A stretch of 64,000 nt of DNA from Methylobacterium sp. Leaf112 (GCF_001423295.1 NZ_LMNG01000001.1:423096-487095), one strand, 5' to 3'. Positions 1 through 8,668 are shown, counted from the first letter of the stretch. Made by a program: numbers and translations. The notes: a model not told the origin generated them from the letters alone.

Positions 1-375
1 CCCGTCGCGGCCCTCGGCCTCGCCGAAGGCCGCGACGCTCGGGGTGTAGCGCTTGGCCCACAGGCACAGGCGATCGAGGGCCGCCGCGTCGGCCTCCGGA
101 TCTGCCGGATGGACCGCGAGCGGTGTGTTCAGGCGGGCGCGGGCGCGGGCCAGGGGCTCGCCGGGGCGCAGTCCCAGGGCCCGGGCCCGGGCATCGACGG
201 CGGTGAGGCGCAGGCCCGTCGCTTCCCCGGCGGCGACGACGAGGGGGGACGCATCGTCGTGCGAGCATGCGCGGTGGGGAGACCCATCATGGCCGCCCTG
301 CGCGAGGCCCGCATGCGCCCGCCTCAGGCGGGTGACCGGCCAATGCTCCAGCCAGACCGAAACGATGCGTGGCAT
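1..375 (-). CDS. imuB: ImuB, inactive Y-family polymerase subunit (partial, C-terminus beyond window)
   Basis: The first 125 residues are present, starting MPRIVSVWLEHWP, the usual N-terminus of ImuB, a Y-family polymerase homologue. In known systems ImuB links ImuA and the DnaE2 polymerase to the beta clamp for SOS-induced translesion synthesis. The start lies inside the 3' end of imuA (89-bp overlap), implying translational coupling. The reading frame is open to the left edge, so the catalytic-like palm, the clamp-binding motif and any downstream dnaE2 are out of view. Assignment rests on the N-terminal motif plus the imuA neighbour and the LexA box upstream of the operon. Confidence 0.88.
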   Translation of the reverse strand, partial: MPRIVSVWLEHWPVTRLRRAHAGLAQGGHDGSPHRACSHDDASPLVVAAGEATGLRLTAVDARARALGLRPGEPLARARARLNTPLAVHPADPEADAAALDRLCLWAKRYTPSVAAFGEAEGRDG

Positions 376-1150
376 GATCCCACTCCAGAAGCCAATCCCC
401 CGTCCGTCCGTTGCGGCAGCGGTCGAGCCGCACCCGCCAGCACGGCCGCTCGATGCAGCCGAACCGGTCGCGCAGGGCCTTGCCGGCGGCGATCCGCCAC
501 CGGGTCGCGGCCACGTTGGGGCTCTCCGCCCCCGCCGGGCGTAGGACCACGAGGAGGCCGTCCGTGCGGGCCCCGGCCAGATGCAGCCGCCGGCTCTGGA
601 TCAGGGGGATGCCGGCATCGACGAGGCCCGCCACCGCCGCAAGACCGCCCCCGGCGGCGGCTTGCCCCCCGTTGCCTGCGGCTGGGCCACCGTTGCCGCC
701 GGCCCGCAGGGCCTCCTCCAGGGCGCGGTAGACGTCGCGGTCGCTGCCCGCCTCGAACAGGAGCAGCCGGTTCGGGTCGAGGCCGAGGCCAGCGAGGCCG
801 TGGCCGTAGGGCATCGGATGCCCCTTCGCGATGACGAGGAGCGCCTCGCCCCGGACGGCGGCGAGGCGCCGGGCGACGAGGGCGAGGGCGAAGCCCAGGG
901 CCGCCGGCTCGTCGCCCTCGGCCGCGGGGGCGACCTCGTGGAGCTGGCCGAGGCCGAGGCCACCGCCAGGCAGGTGCCCGTCGACGGCGTGGACCCCGAA
1001 GGACAGGGTCTTTCGCGGGGCGTCCCGACCATGGTGAAGGGCCACGCGCGCCCGCAGGGATGCGAGCCGTGCGGGAACGTCGGTCGCATCCCCATCCGCC
1101 CGGTGGGACGCATCCGGGGATTGGGAATGGGGGTGGGGGCGTTGCGACAT
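287..1150 (-). CDS. imuA: ImuA, SOS mutagenesis protein
   Basis: A 287-residue ImuA protein, related to the RecA/SulA fold, acting with ImuB and DnaE2 in damage-induced mutagenesis. The core around residues 45-130 (SFGVHAVDGHLPGGGL, then LGQLHEVAPA and a hydrophobic strand ending in LLVIAKG) is typical, as is the C-terminal DWLLEWDHATHRF. I chose the ATG at 1150 (MSQRPHPHSQ) because upstream sequence in the same frame reads through the promoter and the LexA box at 1178-1192. It overlaps imuB by 89 bp, so the two genes form one operon. It is divergent from the collagen-like gene. Confidence 0.88.
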   Translation of the reverse strand: MSQRPHPHSQSPDASHRADGDATDVPARLASLRARVALHHGRDAPRKTLSFGVHAVDGHLPGGGLGLGQLHEVAPAAEGDEPAALGFALALVARRLAAVRGEALLVIAKGHPMPYGHGLAGLGLDPNRLLLFEAGSDRDVYRALEEALRAGGNGGPAAGNGGQAAAGGGLAAVAGLVDAGIPLIQSRRLHLAGARTDGLLVVLRPAGAESPNVAATRWRIAAGKALRDRFGCIERPCWRVRLDRCRNGRTGDWLLEWDHATHRFGLAGALAGHPPEAGACGPRAGRP

Positions 1151-1177
1151 CCGGGTGGCTCCATGGCCTGATGATAA

Positions 1178-1192
1178 GAACAAAACAGGAAC
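1178..1192 (-). promoter_or_regulatory. LexA (SOS) box of imuA-imuB
   Basis: GAACAAAACAGGAAC matches exactly the alphaproteobacterial LexA operator GAAC-N7-GAAC (GTTC-N7-GTTC on the other strand). It lies 28 bp upstream of the imuA ATG, where LexA binding would block the promoter. A second perfect match precedes umuD at 57565-57579. Confidence 0.85.
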
Positions 1193-1427
1193 ATATTCAA
1201 CCGATTTCCCGTGGCCTTGCCCTCGGCCTGCGACTTCTCGGCGTTCCGTCCCTGTCGCCAGAGGTTTGGCCTGTGGAGGGCTGTGGATGCGTGTGGACGG
1301 AGCGCCCAACGTGGTGGGAGCGCGCGATCGCGCCTGCGGTCGACTACGTAGCTTGACCCTGGGGAACGGGCAGGGCAGCAATCCAGGCCGCCGCGCGCGA
1401 GACGCGGGCTCAGCCGGGAGAGAATGC

Positions 1428-2297
1428 ATGCGCGTCGATCGCGTCCTCGTGGTCCTGTCGGGCCTGTTCGTGTGCGCCGGACCGATCTCGGCCCAAGCCC
1501 AAGCCCAGGCTCGGCAGGCCCAGGCTCAGCAGGTCAAGCCGCAAGCCCGCCGGGCGCAGGCCCCGTCCCAGCCGATCCAGGTCTACGACGCGCGCTTCGA
1601 GAACGGCGACCTGCGGATCTCCGGCAGCGTGCGCAAGGCCGGCACCACCGTGATCCTCGACGAGGACATCTCCGTCATCGCCGACAGCCGGGGCCGCTTC
1701 GTCTTCCGCCTGCCCCACATGCCGAACAATTGCGTCGCGACCCTTAAGGCGGGCGAGGACGAGCGCGAGGTGGTGGTGGGCAATTGCGGTCCGGCGGGCC
1801 AGCCTGGGCCGAAGGGAGAGGCGGGTGCCAAGGGGGAGCCCGGCGCAAAGGGGGAGGCCGGCGCAAAGGGCGAGGACGGCGCCACCGGACCTCAGGGCGT
1901 CGCCGGCCTTCAAGGCTCACCCGGTCCTCAAGGCGTTCCGGGCGCCAAGGGCGAGACGGGTCCGAAAGGCGAAGCGGGTCCCAAGGGTGACACGGGTCCC
2001 AAGGGAGAGATTGGTCCCAAGGGCGACACGGGTCCGAAGGGCGAAGCCGGCACCAGGGGCGCTGCCGGTCCGCAGGGCCCGGCCGGCGTCGCGGCTCCAG
2101 TGGCCGCGTCGTCGCCCCTGCGGGCGGTGCGTCAGGAATCCTGCCCGGCGAGCGGTTGCGCCGTGACCTGCGAGACCGGCGAGACCCTGGTCTCGGCCTA
2201 TTGCCTGCCGACCGGCATCCCGACCATGAGCAAGGGCACCGGCGCGGCCTGCCCCTCCGAAAGCCAGGGGCTGGTGGCCGTCTGCGGCCGCCTCTGA
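1428..2297 (+). CDS. Secreted collagen-like (Gly-X-Y) repeat protein
   Basis: A 289-residue exported protein. Residues 1-25 form a signal peptide (MRVDRVLVVLSGLFVCAGPIS then AQAQA). A Gln/Ala-rich linker follows, then a small beta-type domain (about 50-119, with an NC at each end). About 34 uninterrupted Gly-X-Y triplets run from 121 to 222, rich in GPKGE, GAKGE and GPKGD. The C-terminal 60 residues hold six cysteines. The layout resembles bacterial collagen-like proteins, in which a triple helix is capped by a folded trimerisation or surface domain. I used the ATG at 1428, preceded by GGGAG, because it begins the signal peptide; an open frame upstream has no signal. Function unknown; a surface or matrix role is inference. 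Confidence 0.82.
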   Translation: MRVDRVLVVLSGLFVCAGPISAQAQAQARQAQAQQVKPQARRAQAPSQPIQVYDARFENGDLRISGSVRKAGTTVILDEDISVIADSRGRFVFRLPHMPNNCVATLKAGEDEREVVVGNCGPAGQPGPKGEAGAKGEPGAKGEAGAKGEDGATGPQGVAGLQGSPGPQGVPGAKGETGPKGEAGPKGDTGPKGEIGPKGDTGPKGEAGTRGAAGPQGPAGVAAPVAASSPLRAVRQESCPASGCAVTCETGETLVSAYCLPTGIPTMSKGTGAACPSESQGLVAVCGRL

Positions 2298-2343
2298 TCC
2301 GCCGCCGCGTCCCCGCGAATGCGGAGAGGCAGCCGGATTCCCA

Positions 2344-3567
2344 TCACGGGCGCGCCATCCAGGCGCGCATCCCCTCCGCCGCCGCCCGGCCGCTGGCGAA
2401 GGCGCCCTGGAGCAGGTAGCCCCCCGTGGGGGCGTCCCAGTCGAGCATCTCGCCGGCCACGAACGTGCCGGGCCGGGCGTTCAGCATGAAACGGTCATCG
2501 ACCTGCCCGAACGGCACGCCGCCGACGGACGAGATCGCCCGTTCGATGGGGCGCGGGGCCAGGAGACGCAGGGGCGCGGCCTTGATCAGGGCCGCGAGGG
2601 CCGCCGCATCGCCGGGGAGCGCCGGGCCCGCCGCTTCGCGCAGGAACCCGGCCGCCACGGGGGACAGCCCGGCGGCCTTGCGCAGGCGGTTGGCGAGCGA
2701 TTCGCCGGGTCTGGTGTTGCCCAGAGCCTGCGCCACGGCGGCTTCCGCTAGGTCGGGACGCAGGTCGAGGCTGATGGCGCCGCCCATCCCCTCGGCGAGG
2801 GCCGACCGGATCGCCTGGGAGGCCGCATAGAGGGCACCGCCCTCGATGCCTTCCGCTGTGATCATCGCCTCGCCGCGAACCCGGTGTTCGCCCACGCTCA
2901 GGGCGATGCGCTTGAGGGGCTGGCCGGCGAAGCGATCGGCGAACACAGGCGACCAGGCGACGCAGAAGCCGACATTCGAGGCCCGGAGCGGCGTCACCGG
3001 AATGCCCTGGCCCTCCAGCACGGGCACCCAGGCCCCGTCCGAGCCGAGGCGCGGCCAGCTCGCGCCGCCGAGCGCCAGCAGCAGGGCGGCGGGACGAGCC
3101 GCGACCCGCCCCTCCGGCGTCTCGAACAGCACCGCCCCCGTCTCCGACCATCCGACGAAGCGGTGCCGGGTGCGGAGCGTGACGCCGAGGCCGTCGAGGC
3201 GCGCGAGCCAGGCCCGGAGCAGGGGCGAGGCCTTGAAGCTCTCGGGAAACACCCGGCCGCTCGACCCGACGAAGGTCGGCTGGCCGAGATCGGCGCACCA
3301 TGCCCGCAGGGCCTCCGGCGGAAAGCTCCCGACGGCTCCGGCCAGGGTCCCGTCCTGCGGCTGATAGCGGGCGAGGAAGGCGGGCAGGGGTTCGGAATGG
3401 GTGAGGTTGAGGCCGCCCCGCCCGGCGATGAGAAGCTTTCGCGCGGGCGACGGCATCCGGTCGTAGACGGTCACGGCATGGCCGGCCCGCGCCAGAACCT
3501 CCGCCGCCATCAGCCCGGCCGGGCCGCCGCCGATCACCGCCGGGCCGCTCTCGTGGTGTTCCGTCAT
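2344..3567 (-). CDS. HI0933/BaiN-family FAD-dependent oxidoreductase (TIGR03862-like)
   Basis: A 407-residue flavoprotein. The N-terminus has a dinucleotide-binding GGGPAG motif at residues 12-17, followed by the family-specific KLLIAGRGGLNLTHSE near residue 42. The C-terminal segment with FVAGEMLDWDAPTGGYLLQ is the second FAD contact typical of the HI0933 family. Members are usually annotated as NAD(P)/FAD-dependent oxidoreductases with unknown substrate. The ATG at 3567 is favoured because it lies just before the Rossmann strand; a longer frame to 3606 has no homology-like content. Convergent with the collagen-like gene. Confidence 0.85.
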   Translation of the reverse strand: MTEHHESGPAVIGGGPAGLMAAEVLARAGHAVTVYDRMPSPARKLLIAGRGGLNLTHSEPLPAFLARYQPQDGTLAGAVGSFPPEALRAWCADLGQPTFVGSSGRVFPESFKASPLLRAWLARLDGLGVTLRTRHRFVGWSETGAVLFETPEGRVAARPAALLLALGGASWPRLGSDGAWVPVLEGQGIPVTPLRASNVGFCVAWSPVFADRFAGQPLKRIALSVGEHRVRGEAMITAEGIEGGALYAASQAIRSALAEGMGGAISLDLRPDLAEAAVAQALGNTRPGESLANRLRKAAGLSPVAAGFLREAAGPALPGDAAALAALIKAAPLRLLAPRPIERAISSVGGVPFGQVDDRFMLNARPGTFVAGEMLDWDAPTGGYLLQGAFASGRAAAEGMRAWMARP

Positions 3568-3788
3568 CCGAACTCCGGTGGATCCCGCGCCGCTCGCCCC
3601 CGGCAAGCCCGTGGCGCGGGGGCCCTGTCAAGCGCCGCCCTCGATTCGCGTCGCCCTTGATTCGCATGCACCCTGGCCCCAACTCCGGCCCATCGGCTGC
3701 GGGCCCCTCTGGCGGGATGCTCTATGATGCGTTCCGTGATGTCGGAGCCGATGCTTTCTCTTCCCCAAGAAGCATCGACGGTCCGCAC

Positions 3789-4805
3789 ATGGAACTTCTC
3801 ACCTACGAATGGCTCGGCAAGCCGGTCTGGATGTGGCTCGGCTTCCACGCCCTGGTCGCGGGTCTGCTCGCCTTCGATCTCGGGCTCCTGCACAAGGACA
3901 AGAACCACGAGATCGGCGTGAAGGAGAGCCTACTCCTCACGGCGTTCTACTTCAGCCTCGGCCTCGTCTTCGGCGGCTGGGTGTGGTGGTACCTCGGGCC
4001 GCAGGCGGGGCAGGAATACGTCGCCGGCCTCGTGGTCGAGAAGTCGCTGTCCATGGACAACGTCTTCGTCATCGCCGTCATCCTCACGGCCCTCAACATC
4101 CCGCGCGCGGCCCAGCACCGGGTGCTGGTCTGGGGCATCCTCGCCGCCGTGCTCCTGCGCGGTCTGATGATCGGGCTCGGCGCCGCCCTGGTGCACCAGG
4201 CCGCCTGGGTGCTGTCGATCTTCGCCGCCTTCCTCATCTTCGCCGGGCTCAAGATGCTGTTCTCGAAGGAGGAGGAGCCCGGCGACATCAACGAGAACCG
4301 GGCCGTGCGCTATCTGCAAAAGGTCCTGCGCATCACGCCCGAACTGCACGGCCAGCGCTTCGTGGTGCGCAAACCCGATCCGAAGACCGGCAAGCTCGCC
4401 CTGTGGCTGACGCCGATGGCCCTGGCCCTCATCCTCGTCAACGGCGCCGACGTGATCTTCGCCGTCGACAGCGTGCCGGCGATCTTCGCCATCACCACCG
4501 ACACCTTCGTGGTCTACACATCCAACATCTTCGCCATCCTGGGCCTTCGTGCGCTCTATTTCGCCCTGGCCGCGATGGTGGACCGCTTCGCCTACCTCAA
4601 GACGGCGCTCGCCTTCATCCTGATCTTCATCGGCACCAAGATCGTGGTCGCCGACACGTTCGACCTCGTCCACGTGCCGGCCTGGGTGTCGCTCGCCGTC
4701 ACCGTGGTGCTGCTGGTGGCCGGAGTCAGCTACAGCCTGTGGCGCACGCGGGGTGAGGTCCGCCCCGACGCTTCGGAAGCGGACAAGGCCCCGCACCACG
4801 CCTGA
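3789..4805 (+). CDS. TerC family integral membrane protein
   Basis: A 338-residue multi-pass membrane protein. It has the TerC signature acidic residues in membrane segments: KSLSMDNVFV near residue 85 and NGADVIFAVDSVPAIFAIT near residues 218-236. Family members are linked to tellurite resistance, metal (manganese) export or metal loading of exoenzymes; which applies here cannot be told. About eight or nine hydrophobic helices are visible. The start at 3789 (MELLTYEWLGKPVWMW) is the usual short N-terminus; in-frame sequence upstream to 3657 looks non-coding. Followed at once by a hairpin terminator shared with the convergent amidase gene. Confidence 0.9.
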   Translation: MELLTYEWLGKPVWMWLGFHALVAGLLAFDLGLLHKDKNHEIGVKESLLLTAFYFSLGLVFGGWVWWYLGPQAGQEYVAGLVVEKSLSMDNVFVIAVILTALNIPRAAQHRVLVWGILAAVLLRGLMIGLGAALVHQAAWVLSIFAAFLIFAGLKMLFSKEEEPGDINENRAVRYLQKVLRITPELHGQRFVVRKPDPKTGKLALWLTPMALALILVNGADVIFAVDSVPAIFAITTDTFVVYTSNIFAILGLRALYFALAAMVDRFAYLKTALAFILIFIGTKIVVADTFDLVHVPAWVSLAVTVVLLVAGVSYSLWRTRGEVRPDASEADKAPHHA

Positions 4806-4828
4806 GGGGAGGGGGCTCTCCCCCCTCC
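4806..4828. terminator. Bidirectional hairpin between terC-like and amidase genes
   Basis: GGAGGGGG (4808-4815) pairs with CCCCCTCC (4821-4828) around a short loop. It sits between two convergent stop codons and so could end both transcripts. There is only a short T run on the plus side. Confidence 0.5.
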
Positions 4829-4829
4829 T

Positions 4830-5588
4830 TCAACTCCGGCCCGGCAGGGCTGCGATGAGATCGCGCAGGGTGGTGATGGTGGAGGCGTCGGCGACCCCGT
4901 CGACCCGGGCGGGGCGGAAGTGGCGCTGGAACGCGGTGACCACCGCTCCGGTGCGGGCGTCGAAGACGCCGGTCACCGGCAGGTCGTAGCCGTAGAGGGC
5001 GAACATCGCCTGAAGCGCCTCGATGGGCTGGCCGGAATCGCCCTGGGAGAAGAAGCGCCCGTCGCGGATCGGCGTCGGCGTCACCCAATGGCCGATGCCG
5101 GCCCGCGCGAGGCGGTCCCACGGAAAGTGCTCGCCGGGGTCCTCCTTGCGTTCGGGCGCGATGTCGGAATGGGCCAGCACCCGGTGGCTGGGCACGTTCC
5201 AGCGCCCGGTCAGGTCGCCGCAGAGCGCGATCACCGCCGCGATCTGCGCCTCCGGATAAGCCGGCAATCCGCCCGCATGGCCGCCGTTGACGATCTCGAT
5301 GCCGAGCGACCGGGAATTGACGTCGGTGATGCCCGCCCAGGCGGCCTGCCCGGCATGCCAGGCCCGGCGGCCCTCCGGCACCATCTGCACCACGCGGCCA
5401 TCCTCCAGCACCACGTAATGCGCCGAGACCTCCGCCACCGGATTGGCGAGGCGCTGCAGGGCGGCCGCCGCACTCTCCATCCCGGTGTAGTGCAGGATCA
5501 GCAGGTCGACGGGGCCGCTCCGCCGCTCGCCGTGGTTGGGCGAGGGGTGGACGGAGGTGGCGAGGGGGCTCTCGGCCGTCGGCTTCAT
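4830..5588 (-). CDS. N-acetylmuramoyl-L-alanine amidase (AmpD/AmiD type) with peptidoglycan-binding domain
   Basis: A 252-residue Amidase_2 enzyme that cleaves the bond between N-acetylmuramic acid and L-alanine in (anhydro)muropeptides. The zinc site is visible as LHYTG (about residue 34) and LAHSDIAPERKEDPG (about 160-172). A C-terminal PG_binding_1-like repeat (about 185-248, GQPIEALQAMFALYGYDL ... TGAVVTAFQRHF) would anchor it to cell wall. There is no clear signal peptide, so it may act on recycled muropeptides in the cytosol like AmpD. It overlaps the upstream J-domain gene by 4 bp (ATGA), so the two are co-translated. Confidence 0.88.
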   Translation of the reverse strand: MKPTAESPLATSVHPSPNHGERRSGPVDLLILHYTGMESAAAALQRLANPVAEVSAHYVVLEDGRVVQMVPEGRRAWHAGQAAWAGITDVNSRSLGIEIVNGGHAGGLPAYPEAQIAAVIALCGDLTGRWNVPSHRVLAHSDIAPERKEDPGEHFPWDRLARAGIGHWVTPTPIRDGRFFSQGDSGQPIEALQAMFALYGYDLPVTGVFDARTGAVVTAFQRHFRPARVDGVADASTITTLRDLIAALPGRS

Positions 5589-6310
5589 CGCAAACCTCGC
5601 TCGGCGGCGATCCGGTCGTAGGCCGCGTTGATGGCGGCCAAGCGCCGGGTGGCGATGGTCACGGCCTCCGGCGGCAGGCCGCGCGCCATGGCCCGGTCGG
5701 GGTGATTTTCGATGGCCAGGGCGCGGTGGGCCGCCTTGAGGGCGGCGTCGTCCACCCCGTGGTCGAGCCCGAGCACCGCGTAGGGATCGTCCGACAGGCT
5801 GACGTGGCGTGCGGCGATGCGGCGGAAGGCCGGCTCGTCGAAGCCGAAGGTCTCGGCCACGGCGCGCAGGTAGCGCTCCTCGGCCTCGTGGATCGCCCCA
5901 TCGGCCTTGGCGATGTGGAACAGGCCGTCGAGGACGTCCTCGAGCAGGCCGGGTTCGTCTTGGAAGGTGGTGGCGAGCTGGCGCGCATAGGCCTCGAAGC
6001 CATTGGACGTGCCCTTGGCGAGATCGAACAGGCGCTGAACCCCGGCGCGCTCGCGTTCGCCCACCTGCACCACCTGGGCGAACGCCTCGATTTCGGAGGG
6101 CGTCACCACGCCGTCGGACTTCGCCATCTTGGCGGCGAGGGCCACGAGGCCCGTGGTGAACACCACGTCGCGGGGCGTGGTACCGAACGGAGCGCCCTCG
6201 CGGTCGACGAGGAAATGGCCGGCGACCCCGCCGACGAGACCGCCGATCGGTCCGCCGACGGCGAGGCCAAGACCCGCACCCCCGAGCTTGCCCCAGATGC
6301 CGATGCTCAT
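5585..6310 (-). CDS. TerB-like / J-domain (DjlA-type) co-chaperone
   Basis: A 241-residue protein with three parts. A Gly-rich hydrophobic N-terminus (residues 1-35, GGAGLGLAVGGPIGGLVGG) probably inserts in the inner membrane. A TerB-like helical domain follows (about 45-155, AAKMAKSDGVVTPSEIEAF ... IAKADGAIHEAEERYL, two acidic repeat motifs). A C-terminal J-domain (about 173-238) contains the HPD tripeptide needed to stimulate DnaK. This order matches DjlA. The ATG at 6310 (MSIGIWGKLGG) is the only sensible start. It is followed by the amidase gene with a 4-bp overlap, which suggests a shared envelope-maintenance role. Confidence 0.85.
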   Translation of the reverse strand: MSIGIWGKLGGAGLGLAVGGPIGGLVGGVAGHFLVDREGAPFGTTPRDVVFTTGLVALAAKMAKSDGVVTPSEIEAFAQVVQVGERERAGVQRLFDLAKGTSNGFEAYARQLATTFQDEPGLLEDVLDGLFHIAKADGAIHEAEERYLRAVAETFGFDEPAFRRIAARHVSLSDDPYAVLGLDHGVDDAALKAAHRALAIENHPDRAMARGLPPEAVTIATRRLAAINAAYDRIAAERGLR

Positions 6311-6550
6311 CGTTGGAGACTCGGGTGGGATCTCGGAGCGGACCTCGTGGCCGGGCGCGGCAGGGCAGGGGCGGGGGGCGGGGGCATCGGCGGCCGGGTG
6401 GGAGAGGGATCGTGAGGCGCCCTTATACCGGAGGGGTCCAGCGATGCGAGGGGTGACGACAAACGAAGGAAGGGCCGGAGCGTATGCCCCGGCCCTTCCC
6501 GAACTCCGCGGTCCGCCGCGCCCGGAGGCGCGGCATCCCATGGATAAAAC

Positions 6551-6820
6551 TCAGCGGCAGTACACGTCGCCGTAGGCGTCGCGGTAGGTGCCGTAGGGGC
6601 AGCGCGGGGCGGTGGAGGCGCCCACGATGGCGCCGCCGGCGCCGCCGATGGCCGCACCCGCGAGCGCGCCGCCGGCCCGGCCGGTCGCCGCGCCGCCAAT
6701 GGCCGCACCCGCGAGCGCACCGAGGCCGGCGCCGCCGAGGGCGCGATCCTCGGGGGTGTTGCAGGCACCGAGCGAGAGGGCGAGGGCCCCGGCGAGGGTG
6801 GCGGCGATGAGCTTCTTCAT
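6551..6820 (-). CDS. Small glycine-zipper lipoprotein
   Basis: An 89-residue envelope protein. MKKLIAATLAGALALSLGAC is a lipoprotein signal with a lipobox ending in Cys20. Residues 30-70 form glycine zippers (GLGALAGAAIGGAATG and AGAAIGGAGGAIVGAS), typical of small outer-membrane-associated proteins of unknown function. The tail ends with CPYGTYRDAYGDVYCR, which contains two cysteines. It stands alone between the J-domain gene and ureE. Confidence 0.8.
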   Translation of the reverse strand: MKKLIAATLAGALALSLGACNTPEDRALGGAGLGALAGAAIGGAATGRAGGALAGAAIGGAGGAIVGASTAPRCPYGTYRDAYGDVYCR

Positions 6821-7037
6821 GGTGCGAGACTCCCGTAGGCGTGGTGGTGTCCGGTCTTGGGCCGGTCCGAAGCGAGGCTTGAGCTTAGCTATTCCGCTCA
6901 AGGAATGCACGTCCTACGGCTAAGGTTCCCGCCGACATGGGCTGCGGTCGAAGTTTCCGCATTCGGGCCGATGGTTCGCGGCGCTTTCCGTTCGAGCCCG
7001 AAATCCGGTAGGGGTGTGGCCTGTCCGAGAGGTTCCC

Positions 7038-7625
7038 ATGCTGCGCGCCACCACCCTGATCCGCAAAGCCGCCGTCCGCGCCGACGCCGTCGTCGATCGC
7101 GTCACCCTCGATCATGGCGCCCGTCAGGCCCTGCCCGCGACCCTGACGGGCGTCGGTGGCCTCGGCTTCACGCCGGCGCTGGCCAAGGCGGCCGGCCTCG
7201 AGGACGGCGACGCCCTACGGCTGGAGGACGGACGCCTGATCCTCGTGGAGGCGGCCCCCGAAGCCCTGCTGGAGGTTCGCGCCACCAACCCCGCCCGTCT
7301 CCTGCGCCTCGCCTGGCAGCTCGGCGGCAGCCACGTTCCGGCGGAGATCGCCGCGGAGGTGCTCTACGTCCCGGCTTCGGCCGCCGAACTCGTGCGCGTC
7401 CAGGGCTGCACCGGAACCCCCGTGACCCGCGCCTTCAAGCCGGAGCGCGAGGCCCACGACCACAGCCAGTGCGGACACGATCACGGCCATGATCACACGC
7501 ACGCGCATTCCCACGGCGAGGCGGGCCAAGCGCATGGGCAAACGCATGGGCATGACCACGGCCACAGTCATGATCACGCCCACAAGGATCACGGCCACGG
7601 GCCCGACTGCAAGCACGATCACTGA
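7038..7625 (+). CDS. ureE: UreE-like urease accessory/nickel chaperone with histidine-rich tail
   Basis: A 195-residue UreE-type protein. UreE binds Ni(II) and delivers it to the UreDFG-urease complex. Residues 1-70 form the UreE N-terminal domain (LPATLTGVGGLGF, LEDGRLILVEAAPE). Residues 75-135 are the metal-binding domain (LRLAWQLGGSHVPAEIA, with a conserved HVP). The last 57 or so residues hold about twenty histidines mixed with Gly/Asp, as in nickel-storing UreEs. I chose the ATG at 7038, preceded by GAGAGG. No urease structural or other accessory genes lie in the window, so it is an orphan here and may serve a distant urease cluster or general metal buffering. Confidence 0.85.
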   Translation: MLRATTLIRKAAVRADAVVDRVTLDHGARQALPATLTGVGGLGFTPALAKAAGLEDGDALRLEDGRLILVEAAPEALLEVRATNPARLLRLAWQLGGSHVPAEIAAEVLYVPASAAELVRVQGCTGTPVTRAFKPEREAHDHSQCGHDHGHDHTHAHSHGEAGQAHGQTHGHDHGHSHDHAHKDHGHGPDCKHDH

Positions 7626-7669
7626 CCGTCCGCCGCGGTGAAGCCGCGCTCGACTCCCATGGCGATGCG

Positions 7670-8668
7670 ATGATTTCCGACGACCTGCGCTTCTCCATCG
7701 CGCCCATGATGGATTGGACCGACCGGTACTGCCGGGCGTTCCACCGCACCCTGTCGCGGCGTGCCCGGCTCTACACCGAGATGGTCACCACCGGGGCGGT
7801 GCTGCACGGCCCGCGCGACCGCCTGCTCGGCTTTGCCGCCATGGAGCATCCCGTGGCGGTGCAACTCGGCGGCTCGAACCCGGCCGATCTCGCCGCCTCC
7901 GCGCGGATCGCCGAGGATTTCGGCTACGACGAGGTCAACCTCAACGTGGGCTGCCCGTCCGACCGGGTGCAGGACGGCCGCTTCGGCGCCTGCCTCATGC
8001 GCGAGCCCGCATTGGTGGCGGAGTGCGTCGCCGCCATGAAGGCGGCGGTCTCGGTCCCCGTCACGGTCAAGTGCCGCATCGGCGTCGACGACCAGGACAC
8101 CGAGATCGCCCTCGACGCCCTCGCGGAGGCGGTGATCGCGGCCGGCATCGACGGCCTCGTGGTGCATGCCCGCAAGGCCTGGCTCCAGGGCCTGTCGCCG
8201 AAGGAGAACCGCGACGTGCCGCCACTCGACTACGATCGGGTGGCGCGGCTGAAGCGGGCGCATCCGGGGCTGCCCGTCGCCATCAACGGCGGCATCGCCA
8301 CCATCGCGGACGCCAAGGCGCAGCTCGCGCATGTGGACGGCGTGATGATCGGGCGTGCCGCCTACACCGATCCGGCGATCCTCCTCGACATCGATCCGGT
8401 GCTGTTCGGAGAGGCGGCCCCAGTGGCCGACGCCTTCGCCGCCGTTGAGGCGTTCGTGCCGGTGTTGGCCGACTTCCTCCAGGACGGCGTGCGCCTGCAC
8501 GGGGTGACCCGGCACATGCTCGGCCTGTTCAACGGCCGCCCCGGTGCCCGGGCCTACCGCCGGCATCTTTCGACCCGTGGCCTCGACACGGAGGCCGGCG
8601 TCGAGATCCTTCGGGAGGCCGTCGCCCTGGTGGCGCGGGCGGAGGCCGAGCGGGATCAGGCGGCTTAG
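7670..8668 (+). CDS. dusA: tRNA-dihydrouridine(20/20a) synthase DusA
   Basis: A 332-residue FMN enzyme that reduces uridine 20/20a in the tRNA D-loop with NADPH. The start FSIAPMMDWTDRYCRAFHR holds the Dus FMN-binding PMMDWTD motif. LNVGCPSDRVQDGRFGACLM (about 84-103) contains the catalytic cysteine, and the VHARKAWLQGLSPKENR and INGGI segments complete the barrel, as in DusA rather than DusB/C. Its TAG stop overlaps the TAA stop of the convergent aspartic protease gene. Starts 44 bp after ureE; co-transcription is possible. Confidence 0.95.
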   Translation: MISDDLRFSIAPMMDWTDRYCRAFHRTLSRRARLYTEMVTTGAVLHGPRDRLLGFAAMEHPVAVQLGGSNPADLAASARIAEDFGYDEVNLNVGCPSDRVQDGRFGACLMREPALVAECVAAMKAAVSVPVTVKCRIGVDDQDTEIALDALAEAVIAAGIDGLVVHARKAWLQGLSPKENRDVPPLDYDRVARLKRAHPGLPVAINGGIATIADAKAQLAHVDGVMIGRAAYTDPAILLDIDPVLFGEAAPVADAFAAVEAFVPVLADFLQDGVRLHGVTRHMLGLFNGRPGARAYRRHLSTRGLDTEAGVEILREAVALVARAEAERDQAA

